NCBI GenBank assembly: GCA_050952225.1
Contig: JBMNKL010000003.1
Coordinates: 248,001-312,000, forward strand
Direction of reading: 5' to 3'
Source of the DNA: JBMNKL01 sp050952225
Lineage (GTDB): Bacteria; Bacillota; Clostridia; Acetivibrionales; DTU013
DNA length: 64,000 bases
The notes under the pieces: model-generated
Database searches by the model: none
What the model was told of the DNA's origin: nothing
The model's input: only the letters and a program-made list of their open reading frames with translations
Position numbers and translations under genes: made by a program
Shown: in pieces, positions 44,880 to 53,947 of the stretch
Position numbering within the stretch: position 1 is the stretch's first letter
Layout: the number at the start of each line of letters is the position of its first letter

Positions 44880-46328
44880 ATGAAAACAAAAAAGACAAAA
44901 GAGAAAAAAGCAAGCAGGCAAAAAGGGAAAATGATTAAATTCCCCAATAAAATGGGCACTGGTGCTGTCCCAGGGGATGCGGGAATCAGCAAGGCTGATA
45001 CCGGGAAAGCCGGTACTGAGCGAAGGCAGACTTTTAGGATGAGACGGGCAACACTGGGAGGAGCGGTGTTATTCCTGTTTGTTTTGCTTTATATACCTTC
45101 TTTGCTGAATTGGCTGACTGGAACCAATGTGGCGAAGGATATCATAAGAAACGGCGTAATTGAAGAATATGTCCGAAGCAGCGCGGTTATTGTAAGAGAC
45201 GAGGAATTGCTGGAACCTTCGGCAATCGAGGGTAAATACATACCGGAAATAAGTGAAGGAGAAAAAACACCCGCTTTTTCAACTGTAGCAATGATAGTGG
45301 ACGATGTGTACGAAGATCTCCTCCAGGATATTGAGGCAATTAACGCAAAGATTGTCAAAGCCCGTATGGAGAAGGCTGAAAAAACTGATTTCTTCTCAGA
45401 GGACCTGGCAAAGCTGGATAGCGAAATAGAGCTAAAAGTCCGTGATCTTATCATGGCGTGTAATTCTTCCAATTTTGAGGATATGGGCAGATGCCGGGCG
45501 GAAATCGGAAAGATTGTTGAAAAAAAGGCTGAAATTATTGGGGATAATTACACCGACAGTTACATTAGTTCGTTGATACGGCAAAAAGAAGCCCTCCGTA
45601 AAAAAATAAACTCAAATACCATACATGTAAAATCAAGCATTTCCGGAATAGTATCATACGTAATTGATGGTATGGAAACAGAATTGACCCCGGCGAAACT
45701 TGATATGCTTACACCGGAAAAACTGGATGAAATCAAGATGCTGGATACACGGAAGAAAGCGATGACGGACCGGGTTCAAGCCGGAGCCGCTGTCGCAAAG
45801 ATAATAAAGGGGCCGGATATTTATATTGTTGCGGCCCTCCCGGCTGAAAACGCGGCTAAATTTAAAACAGGAACCAGGATAAGGCTGAGGATAAATGAAA
45901 TTGGAATGGAGACGGTCGGTGAAATTGTAAAAATTAAAGATACGGGTAAGGACAAGTTTGTAATGGCTGTCAGGACCAGCAGGGGTGCCGATACGTTATC
46001 GGCATACAGGGTAGTTAATGTTGATTTTATAATCAAGACGGAAGAAGGTCTAAAAGTCCCTGTCAAGTCTCTGAAGGACATATCGCCTGACGGGACCGTG
46101 GGAAAGATAATGCTTGTCAAGTACAATACTGCCACGAGCAGGCTTGTTGATATTATTTGCAGGGACAAGGAATTTGCCATCATAAAGACGCATGAAGCCA
46201 GACCCGGCGAAGACGAAGCCGGAGTAACCAGTGCCGCCGTGATTGGAGCAAACAAATCCGTGAATTTATACGATACTTATATAGTAAACCCGGACAACAT
46301 TGAGGAAGGAGATATAGTAGAAAGATGA
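44880..46328 (+). CDS. HlyD-like membrane fusion protein, function unknown
   Basis: 482 residues. A basic cytoplasmic N-terminus (about 1-58, rich in Lys) leads to one membrane helix (ATLGGAVLFLFVLLYIPSLL). An extracellular region follows with a helical hairpin (about 130-240) and barrel-sandwich/beta-barrel segments such as IHVKSSISGIVSYVIDGM and KTGTRIRLRINEIG. This resembles HlyD/RND adaptor proteins without a transporter gene beside it. The family is common just upstream of yggS-sepF in clostridia. It overlaps yggS by four bases. Confidence 0.8.
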   Translation: MKTKKTKEKKASRQKGKMIKFPNKMGTGAVPGDAGISKADTGKAGTERRQTFRMRRATLGGAVLFLFVLLYIPSLLNWLTGTNVAKDIIRNGVIEEYVRSSAVIVRDEELLEPSAIEGKYIPEISEGEKTPAFSTVAMIVDDVYEDLLQDIEAINAKIVKARMEKAEKTDFFSEDLAKLDSEIELKVRDLIMACNSSNFEDMGRCRAEIGKIVEKKAEIIGDNYTDSYISSLIRQKEALRKKINSNTIHVKSSISGIVSYVIDGMETELTPAKLDMLTPEKLDEIKMLDTRKKAMTDRVQAGAAVAKIIKGPDIYIVAALPAENAAKFKTGTRIRLRINEIGMETVGEIVKIKDTGKDKFVMAVRTSRGADTLSAYRVVNVDFIIKTEEGLKVPVKSLKDISPDGTVGKIMLVKYNTATSRLVDIICRDKEFAIIKTHEARPGEDEAGVTSAAVIGANKSVNLYDTYIVNPDNIEEGDIVER

Positions 46329-47023
46329 CAGGCGATATTGATCAAATACGTGAAAACTATGACAAGATATGCCTGAGAGTGCGAAAAGCGGCAGAAAGAG
46401 CAGGAAGGAAACCTGAAGAGATAAAAATAGTTGCCGTTAGCAAAACAGTTGATCCTGAAAGGATGAAAAAAGCGTTTGAATGCGGTATTACAGATTTTGG
46501 TGAAAATAGGGTTCAGGAATTATGTAAAAAATACGATATAATAGATGTAGACTGTAACTGGCATCTGATAGGGCATCTTCAGACTAACAAGGTGAAATAC
46601 ATAGTGGACAAGGTCAGCCTGGTTCATTCCCTTGACAGGATGGGGCTTGCCGTTGAGATGCAAAAAAGAGCTGAAAAAGCGGGAAGGGTACTGGATGCGT
46701 TGGTACAGGTCAACGTATCCGGCGAAGAAACAAAGTTTGGCATAAGCCCGAAGGATACGGTAAAATTCATACATGAAATTAGCAAAATGGGAAATATTAG
46801 GATTAAGGGCTTAATGACGATAGCGCCTGAAGTGCAAAACCCTGAAGATATAAGGTGGGTATTTGCAGAGCTTAGAAAATTGCTTATTGACATCAAGGAG
46901 GAAAATATTGATAATATAGATATGGAATACCTCTCAATGGGCATGAGCAATGATTTTGAGGTTGCCATAGAGGAAGGGGCCAACATCATAAGGGTTGGCA
47001 CCGCTCTGTTTGGAAAACGCTAG
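46325..47023 (+). CDS. yggS: PLP homeostasis protein, YggS/YlmE family
   Basis: TIM-barrel protein that binds pyridoxal phosphate without known catalysis. It has 232 residues. The PLP Lys is in IKIVAVSKTVDPERM; other marks are DFGENRVQELCKKY, WHLIGHLQTNKVKYI, MSNDFEVAIEEGANIIRVGT. As ylmE in B. subtilis it sits upstream of sepF, as here. Confidence 0.95.
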   Translation: MTGDIDQIRENYDKICLRVRKAAERAGRKPEEIKIVAVSKTVDPERMKKAFECGITDFGENRVQELCKKYDIIDVDCNWHLIGHLQTNKVKYIVDKVSLVHSLDRMGLAVEMQKRAEKAGRVLDALVQVNVSGEETKFGISPKDTVKFIHEISKMGNIRIKGLMTIAPEVQNPEDIRWVFAELRKLLIDIKEENIDNIDMEYLSMGMSNDFEVAIEEGANIIRVGTALFGKR

Positions 47024-47086
47024 TGGCCGTGCCTGGGTTTTTAATAAGCCCATGGCGTGACGAAAGAAAAACGGAGGGATATACAA

Positions 47087-47551
47087 ATGGCAAAACTGCT
47101 GAACAGGATGCTGAACCTGGTCGGATGGGAAGCTGAAGAAGAAGACGAAGTGGATGAAATAAACGATGACATTGAGGAAGAAGACTCTTATCAACCGCCA
47201 AGATATCTGCAAACGTTTACCAGGAAACCCCAGCAAAATAAAGTAGTTAATATGCATTCCAGCAATCAGTTCAAGGTTGTGATAATGCAGCCGGAGACTT
47301 TTGACGATGCGCGTGATGTTTGCGATCATCTCAAAAACAAGAAACCTATCGTTGTAAACCTTGAAAATCTCAACAAGGATACGGCGCAGCGGGTAATTGA
47401 TTTTCTCAGCGGTTCGGTTTACGGCCTGGACGGCGACATACAGAAAGTATCCGCGAATATTTTCCTGATTGCACCCAGCAATGTGGACATAATGGGCGCG
47501 TTCAGGGATGAGTTCAAAAGCAAGGCCGCTTTCCCATGGATGAAATATTGA
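47087..47551 (+). CDS. sepF: Cell division protein SepF
   Basis: FtsZ-binding membrane protein that shapes the division ring. ATG 47087 has ACGGAGGG upstream; a GTG at 47057 is too early. The N-terminal amphipathic helix MAKLLNRMLNLVGW is followed by an acidic linker and the SepF core (VVIMQPETFDDARDVCDHL, VVNLENLNKDTAQRVIDFLS and GSVYGLDGDIQKVS). Length is 154 residues. Confidence 0.96.
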   Translation: MAKLLNRMLNLVGWEAEEEDEVDEINDDIEEEDSYQPPRYLQTFTRKPQQNKVVNMHSSNQFKVVIMQPETFDDARDVCDHLKNKKPIVVNLENLNKDTAQRVIDFLSGSVYGLDGDIQKVSANIFLIAPSNVDIMGAFRDEFKSKAAFPWMKY

Positions 47552-47563
47552 GAGGTGTTTTAA

Positions 47564-48019
47564 ATGAATTATACGCCTAACGATTTGCAGAACCTGACTT
47601 TTAAAAAAAGTTTCATGGGCTATAGCGAGGATATGGTGAATGATGTTCTCGATAAGGTAATCGAGGATTATACAGCATATATCAGGGAGAATGTCGAGCT
47701 TAAGGACAAGCTGGCCTTGTTGAACGAAGGACTTCAGCATTATAAAACCATTGAAGAGTCTTTGCAGAACACGCTCCTGGTAGCGCAACAGACAGGCGAA
47801 GAAGTTAAGAAAAATGCATATGAAAAAGCGGAGAACATTATCCGTGATGCCGAATTAAGAGCCCAGAAGCTTATTAACGACGCGAACCAGGAAGTTGTAA
47901 AGATTAAGTTTGAATATGAAGAAGCAAAGAAAAAATTGCATGTATTCAAATCCAAGTGTGAGATGCTGTTAATGTCCCAGATGGAATTGTTGAAACAGAT
48001 ATTCGAAGACGAAGAATAG
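47564..48019 (+). CDS. divIVA: DivIVA family cell-pole/division protein
   Basis: Coiled-coil protein recognising curved membrane. The N-terminal domain YTPNDLQNLTFKKSFMGYSE, then DMVNDVLDKVIEDY is typical, followed by coiled coil (about 40-150) with AYEKAENIIRDAELRAQKLI. Length is 151 residues. It follows sepF by 12 bases and ends at a terminator. Confidence 0.95.
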   Translation: MNYTPNDLQNLTFKKSFMGYSEDMVNDVLDKVIEDYTAYIRENVELKDKLALLNEGLQHYKTIEESLQNTLLVAQQTGEEVKKNAYEKAENIIRDAELRAQKLINDANQEVVKIKFEYEEAKKKLHVFKSKCEMLLMSQMELLKQIFEDEE

Positions 48020-48020
48020 A

Positions 48021-48047
48021 TCCTGCCAAAGTTTAGGCAGGAGTTTT
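48021..48047 (+). terminator. Terminator after divIVA
   Basis: TCCTGCC pairs with GGCAGGA around AAAGTTTA, then GTTTT. Confidence 0.85.
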
Positions 48048-48058
48048 GTCTGCATTTG

Positions 48059-48088
48059 TTGACACAGGGCCGGTCATTGATGTATAAT
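48059..48088 (+). promoter_or_regulatory. Sigma-A promoter for T-box-ileS
   Basis: TTGACA (48059-48064) and TATAAT (48083-48088) with an 18-base gap and TG directly before the -10; a near-consensus promoter. Confidence 0.85.
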
Positions 48089-48099
48089 GCTTTCTAACA

Positions 48100-48417
48100 T
48101 TTTAAATGCAATGATCGGAACGAGTAAGGAGCCTTAATCCATCAAGAGAGCAGGCGGGTGGTGCGAGCCTGTGGGACAGGTTCTTGAAAATCATCCGGGA
48201 GCTGTTTTTCCGAAAGCCTTGCCATTTTCGAAGTCCGGACAAATCATGGATGGCAGTGGATAAAAGGTGAGTAAGAAAAGCCGGGACACGCCGTTATGCG
48301 TGAAATCAAGTGACCGTTTCACAAGCCGGGTTTTTGCCTGGAAATGAACGGTAATGTGGGTGGTACCGCGTGAGAATTATTCTCTCGTCCCAGTATTCGG
48401 GATTGAGAGATTTTTTG
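48100..48417 (+). promoter_or_regulatory. Isoleucine T-box riboswitch upstream of ileS
   Basis: The T-box sequence GGGTGGTACCGCG is present at 48358-48370. The upstream leader has stem I features (ACGAGTAAGGAG and AGAGAGC). An ATC in GAAAATCATCCGG is a good Ile specifier. A terminator CTCTCGTCCC/GGGATTGAGAG with six T lies at 48381-48417. Uncharged tRNA-Ile would stabilise the antiterminator and let ileS be read. Confidence 0.93.
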
Positions 48418-48445
48418 TTATATCAGTAGTTTGCAGGAGGTAGCA

Positions 48446-51400
48446 ATGTATAAAAAAGTATCGCCGGATTTGAAATTTGCAGAGAGAGAACCAGGAAATC
48501 CTGAAATATTGGAAAGAAAACAAGATATTCGAGAAATCCCTGAAGCAAAGGGAGGGCTGTGAAACCTTCACGTTTTACGACGGTCCGCCGACAGCGAACG
48601 GTAAGCCGCATATCGGGCATGTCTTTACAAGGACCATAAAAGACCTTATACCAAGGTACAAGCTGATGAAAGGCTACGATGTGCTGAGAAAGGCAGGATG
48701 GGACACGCATGGATTGCCTGTCGAGCTTGAAGTTGAGAAGCTTCTTAGCATAAATGGGAAGCCCCAGATAGAAGAATACGGCTTGGAGCCTTTTATCGCC
48801 AAATGCAAGGAAAGCGTGTGGAAATACAAGCGCGAATGGGAGGAAATGAGTGATCGTGTAGCATTTTGGGCCGACATGGAGGATCCCTATGTCACGTATC
48901 ACAATTCGTACATTGAATCCGTATGGTGGGCGCTGCGGCAAATCTGGGACAAGGGGCTTTTGTACAAAGGCCACAAGATTGTGCCTTATTGCCCGCGGTG
49001 CGGCACATCCCTTTCAAGCCATGAAGTGGCGCAGGGGTACAAAGACGTGAAAGAAGCTTCCGTTTATGTGAAATTCAAGGTGAAAGGCAAGCCCGGGGTT
49101 TATCTCATGGCATGGACGACAACTCCATGGACACTGCCTTCGAATGTGGCGCTGACGGTTAACCCTGATGAGACCTACGTTTATGCCAGGTGCGGCGGAG
49201 AGACTTACATCCTTGCGGAAGCCCTGGCGTCGTCAGTGTTAACTGACGAATTCGTCATTACCGAAAGCTGCAGTGGGTCAGAGCTTTCCGGAGTGGAATA
49301 TGAACCGCTGTTTGATTTTGTAGAAACCGAAAAGAAAGCATATTACGTGGTTTGCGATAATTTCGTAACGCTTTCCGACGGTACCGGCATCGTTCATACG
49401 GCGCCAGCGTTCGGCGAGGATGACGCAAAGGTAGGCAAGATATATGACCTGCCGTTTGTACAGTTGGTTAATGAGCAGGGAGAATTCAAGGAAGAGGTAA
49501 AACCCTGGAAGGGCATGTTTGTGAAGGATGCCGACCCGCTTATTATAAAGGACCTGGAATCCAGGAACCTGCTGTACAAGATAATGGACTATGAACATTC
49601 ATACCCGTTCTGCTGGAGATGCGACACGCCGCTTTTGTATTATGCGGCCGATACCTGGTTTATAAAGATGACCGCCATCAAGGATAAATTAATTGAAAAC
49701 AACAATAGCATTAACTGGCTGCCGGACAACATCAGGGAAGGGAGAATGGGCAATTTCCTCGAGAATGTTGTCGACTGGGGGCTTAGCCGCTCAAGATACT
49801 GGGGGACGCCTCTGCCCATCTGGGAATGCAATTGCGGACATACCCACCTGGTAGGCAGCGTTGCGGAGCTTAAAGAAATGGGGGAAAACGTCCCGGACGA
49901 CATAGAACTGCACAAACCGTTTATTGATGAGGTGCTGCTAAAATGTCCGCAAGTGCTCGGGTGATATGAAGAGAGTGCCCGAGGTGATCGACTGCTGGTT
50001 TGATTCGGGCGCAATGCCTTTCGCCCAGTGGCATTACCCCTTTGAGAATAAGGACAAGTTTGAAGCGCACTACCCGGCAGACTTCATCAGCGAGGCGATT
50101 GACCAGACCAGGGGATGGTTCTACACGCTGCTGGCAATATCTTCGCTTTTGTTTGACGAACCGGCCTTTAAAAATGTTATAGTACTTGGGCACGTTAATG
50201 ATAAAGACGGCCAGAAAATGAGCAAGCATAAGGGAAATGTCATTGATCCGTGGACGGTGCTGAATAAACAGGGCGCCGATGCCGTACGCTGGTACTTTTA
50301 TACTGGCAGTGCACCATGGCTTCCCAGCAGGTTTTACGATGAAGCGGTAAGCGAAAGCCAGCGGAAGTTCATGGGCACGTTATGGAATACGTATGCTTTT
50401 TATGTGCTTTATGCAAATATAGACGGTTTTAACCCCCGGGAATACGAACTTCAGCGCGATAAGCTCTCTGTAATGGATAAATGGGTGCTTTCCAGGCTCA
50501 ATTCCTTGATCAGAGCCGTTGACAAAAACCTTGAGAACTATAGGATAACTGAATCTGCCCGGGATATACAGGAGTATGTCGAAGAGCTGAGCAACTGGTA
50601 CGTGAGAAGAAGCCGGGAGCGCTACTGGCAGAAAGGTATGGACCAGGACAAGATAAACGCGTACATGACACTTTATACGGTGTTGGTTGAGCTTGCAAAG
50701 CTGGTCGCGCCTTTTGTGCCTTTCATAAGCGAGCATATATACTTGAACCTGGTAAAAGGCATTGACCGGGAGGCTCCTCCAAGCGTCCATCTTTGCGATT
50801 ATCCCGAGGTCCATGAAGAATATATAGATCAAATGCTTGAAAAAAATATGGACAAGGCGCTGAAGATCGTCGTTGTCGGGCGTGCGTGCAGGAATACCGC
50901 CGGAATCAAGAACCGCCAGCCTCTTGGCACAATGTATGTAAAATCGGACGAAGAACTGCCCGGTATGTTCGTAAACATTATTGCCGAGGAGTTAAACGTT
51001 AAGAAAGTCATGTTTGTAAATGATTTATCACGTTTTTCCACCTACAAATTCAAGCCGCATCTGCGTACATTGGGGCCGAAGTATGGGAAACTGCTGCCGA
51101 AGATAGGGGAGTACCTGGCAAATGTCGACGGCGACGAGCTTTACGAGCGTTTGAACAATGAAGGCAAGGCTGTTTTCAGTCTTGAGGGAGCACAGGTTGA
51201 GATCGGGCTTTCGGACGTAATTGTTGAATCAGTGCAAAGGGAAGGATTTGTTTCCGAAAGCGACAGGGACATAGCCGTTGTTCTGGATACCGAAATAACG
51301 CCCGAGTTGCTTGAAGAGGGGTTTGTACGGGAGATAGTAAGCAAGCTGCAGACAATGCGCAAGGAAGCAGGATTCGAGGTGCAGGACCGTATAAGAGTTT

Positions 51401-51564
51401 ATTACGGCGACAACGAAAGAATACGCGGGATTTTTGAACGGAATATGGACCTGATTGCGTCGGAAGTGCTGGGCGACGAGGTTTTGCCTTCAAACGGCGA
51501 GGGATTTACAAAGGAATGGAATATAAACGGTGAAAAAGTAACGTTCACTGTTTCGAAACTATAA
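48446..51564 (+). pseudogene. ileS: Isoleucyl-tRNA synthetase, two single-base frameshifts
   Basis: Essential class I synthetase charging tRNA-Ile. ATG 48446 follows GCAGGAGG. An extra C near 48490 splits FAEREQEILKYWKEN, and an extra G near 49951 splits KCPQCSGDMKRVPEVIDCWF. All else is normal: HIGH as PHIGHV, the editing domain with TTTPWTLPSNVAL and GTGIVHTAPAFGEDD, KMSKS as KMSKHKGN, and a long C-terminus. Joined length is about 1039 residues, fitting the clostridial type. A living cell needs this gene, so the breaks are almost surely sequence errors. Confidence 0.93.
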
Positions 51565-51636
51565 AAGGATATAAGTGTAAGGAAAATAAATGTATAGACA
51601 TGAGAAAGCAGGACATAAAGGCATGGGAGATATATT

Positions 51637-52713
51637 ATGATTACTTTTAATGTCAACCTGGGAGAGAGAAGCTATCCAATCTATATAACGCGTGATTTTT
51701 CCGGGCTGGGAAAAGTTTGCAGTGATGCGGGACTAACCGGAAAATTTGTGGTTATAACCGACAGCAATGTCGAAAAACATTATGCCAGGGCATGCCTGGC
51801 GGAACTGTCCGGGATAGGGAAGGAAGTTTCAATCCACACCATAATGGCAGGTGAGAAGAGCAAGACACTGGACACGGTGGCAGAAATATATAAAAAGCTC
51901 TTCTCGCTCAGGCTTGACAGGAATTCAACGGTGGTTGCGCTTGGTGGAGGCGTCGTGGGAGATATCGCGGGTTTTGCCGCAGCCACGTACCTAAGGGGCA
52001 TAAATTACGTGCAGCTGCCGACAAGCCTCATAGCCCAGGCGGACAGCAGCATCGGCGGCAAAACCGGTGTGGATTTCAACGGCGGCAAAAATATGATAGG
52101 CGCTTTTTATCAGCCCAGGCTGGTGTATATAAATGTCAACACGCTGAGGACGCTTCCGGTGAGGGAGCTCAGGTCAGGCCTGGCTGAAGTGATAAAGCAT
52201 GGTTTGATAGCAGATGCCGTGTTTTATGAGTATATTGACCGCAACATAGATAAGATATATCAATTTAGTGAGAATGTGCTCATTAATATTGCAAGAACAA
52301 ACTGCTCCATAAAAAGCGGTATTGTAGAGAGGGACGAGCGTGAGAGCGGGCTCAGGGCCATACTTAATTTTGGTCATACTATCGGGCATGCCGTTGAAAG
52401 CGCATCGGATTTTTCGATGCTGCATGGGGAATGCGTTTCGATTGGTATTGCCGGCGCCTTCAGGCTGGCTGTCCGCCTGGGGATGATCGGGGCGGATGAA
52501 ACCGCGAAGGTTGAGAGTACTTTAACAAAAGCAGGCCTTCCGGTGAGATTGAATAGTATTTGCATAAGGAAAATATACGAAAATATGATGCATGATAAAA
52601 AAATAAGGGATGACAAGTTAAAGTTTGTTCTCCCGAGAAAAATAGGAGAAGTTTTTTGCCATACGGTTGATGACAAGGCGCTTATTGAAAAAGTGCTCGA
52701 AGAGTTGAATTGA
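51637..52713 (+). CDS. aroB: 3-dehydroquinate synthase
   Basis: Second step of the shikimate pathway, cyclising DAHP to 3-dehydroquinate with NAD and zinc. It has 358 residues. Blocks: TDSNVEKHY, the glycine-rich ALGGGVVGDIAGFAAATYLRG, PTSLIAQADSSIGGKTGVD, and zinc ligands in GLAEVIKHG, NFGHTIGHAVES and LHGECVSIG. It is apart from aroE and aroQ. Confidence 0.97.
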   Translation: MITFNVNLGERSYPIYITRDFSGLGKVCSDAGLTGKFVVITDSNVEKHYARACLAELSGIGKEVSIHTIMAGEKSKTLDTVAEIYKKLFSLRLDRNSTVVALGGGVVGDIAGFAAATYLRGINYVQLPTSLIAQADSSIGGKTGVDFNGGKNMIGAFYQPRLVYINVNTLRTLPVRELRSGLAEVIKHGLIADAVFYEYIDRNIDKIYQFSENVLINIARTNCSIKSGIVERDERESGLRAILNFGHTIGHAVESASDFSMLHGECVSIGIAGAFRLAVRLGMIGADETAKVESTLTKAGLPVRLNSICIRKIYENMMHDKKIRDDKLKFVLPRKIGEVFCHTVDDKALIEKVLEELN

Positions 52714-52826
52714 TCCCTGTCTTTTATAAGATTTCTTTCCGAATTTCCGTTAAAAACCCTTCATAAAAACAGTGATGCTTTGAAATCCTATTAACGTATC
52801 TCCGAAGAGATGAGGTGAGCGTTCAC

Positions 52827-53132
52827 ATGTTCGGCAGAAGAAACAAGTTCAGGATACTGGTGAAAAAACTGGACCGGCTTGCGCTGGACATTGAACGGTC
52901 AAAGATCAAGGAGTATGTATATTACCTGGAGCATCCACGAAAGCTGTTGCTTTCGAATTTTGTCGCCGGGCTTGCAAGGGGCTTCGGCGCCTCAATAGGA
53001 TTTACTCTTATGGCCGCCCTTGTAATATACGTTTTGCAGCGTATCGTAAGGTGGAATTTGCCCATTATCGGGAAATTCATCAGCGATATAGTGAACATTG
53101 TGAATAATAACCTGAAAAACTTTGGGAGGTAA
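52827..53132 (+). CDS. DUF5665-like membrane-associated protein
   Basis: A 101-residue protein. ATG 52827 is preceded by GAGGTG; the GTG at 52815 overlaps it. The N-terminal third is basic (GRRNKFRILVKKLDRLALDI). A central amphipathic/hydrophobic helix (GFTLMAALVIYVLQRIV) and a C-terminal helix follow. The layout matches the DUF5665 family of unknown function. It is four bases from the next gene, so they are probably co-transcribed. Confidence 0.75.
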   Translation: MFGRRNKFRILVKKLDRLALDIERSKIKEYVYYLEHPRKLLLSNFVAGLARGFGASIGFTLMAALVIYVLQRIVRWNLPIIGKFISDIVNIVNNNLKNFGR

Positions 53133-53135
53133 ACG

Positions 53136-53777
53136 ATGAATAGGGAGCAGACGGAATATTACAGAAAATTGCTCGATGAGCAATTGAGCAGGGTTAACAG
53201 TACAATTGGGATGATGAAGCAAAACAAGAGTGCAGAGCAGGATAAGTATTCGCCGACAGAGTTGTCCAATTATGACAATCATCCTGCCGAAATGGCTTCG
53301 GAACTGTACCAGGTTGAAATGAACACGGCTTTGCTTGTACACGGAGAAAACATATTGCAGGATATAAAAGATGCTATTGCAAAGATTGATAAGGGTCTTT
53401 ACGGTTATTGTGAAAAATGCGGTGAAGAAATACCCCCGGAGAGGCTTCAGGCAGTTCCTTATGCGAGAATGTGCCTTCGGTGTAAAAATGAGACGGAGGC
53501 CGCCCCAAAGAACAAATTTAAAGGAAGGGCCAACGAGGAACTTGTTCTTGACGCTCCATTCGGAAGAAAATACCTGAACAGCCGGGACGATGACGAGCAC
53601 GAGGGGATGGACCAGCTAAATGACCTGATAAAATACGGGAGTTCCGACGGCCCCCAGGATATGGGCGGATATCATGATTATGAAGAATTCTACACCAATA
53701 AAATCGACAACCAGGGAATCGTGGACAATATGGACAAGATGTCAAACAGTGCGTATAGAAGGCAGCTTCCCGATTGA
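53136..53777 (+). CDS. TraR/DksA zinc-finger protein, YteA sporulation type
   Basis: 213 residues with an N-terminal helical region, the DksA-like zinc finger (CEKCGEEIPPERLQAVPYAR then CLRC), and a C-terminal acidic tail of the YteA family. YteA proteins are sporulation-linked (sigma-K regulated in B. subtilis) with unclear function. It follows the DUF5665 gene after three bases. A half copy of the 26 kb repeat begins 12 bases after its stop. Confidence 0.88.
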   Translation: MNREQTEYYRKLLDEQLSRVNSTIGMMKQNKSAEQDKYSPTELSNYDNHPAEMASELYQVEMNTALLVHGENILQDIKDAIAKIDKGLYGYCEKCGEEIPPERLQAVPYARMCLRCKNETEAAPKNKFKGRANEELVLDAPFGRKYLNSRDDDEHEGMDQLNDLIKYGSSDGPQDMGGYHDYEEFYTNKIDNQGIVDNMDKMSNSAYRRQLPD

Positions 53778-53789
53778 ATCAGAGCGGGC

Positions 53790-53841
53790 AGGGCGGCTTG
53801 CAATTTGACATAAGGTTCCGTTATAGGCAGGCTGTAATGGC
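53790..53841. repeat. Half copy of the palindromic repeat family (copy 3)
   Basis: AGGGCGGCTTGCAATTTGAC, then ATAAGGTTCCG, then GGCAGGCTGTAATGGCT match the left arm of the 26.1 kb element with few changes. No right arm follows before the next gene, so it is truncated. Confidence 0.75.
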
Positions 53842-53947
53842 TGTTTTTTAAAAACATGTTGAAATAACCAGGCCAGTAAATATATAATCATAGATGTAAT
53901 GGTAGTTAAAGTATATAGTGCTGGGTATTGCTTTTTTAGGGGGAATA

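Noticed and set aside
46934..47788. Long reverse reading frame of 284 codons opposite yggS-sepF-divIVA
   Set aside because: It overlaps three well-supported forward genes and its translation resembles no protein; it is a mirror of their codon use.
52992..53600. Reverse reading frame of 202 codons opposite the DUF5665 and yteA-like genes
   Set aside because: Both forward genes have ribosome sites and family signatures; the reverse product has none.
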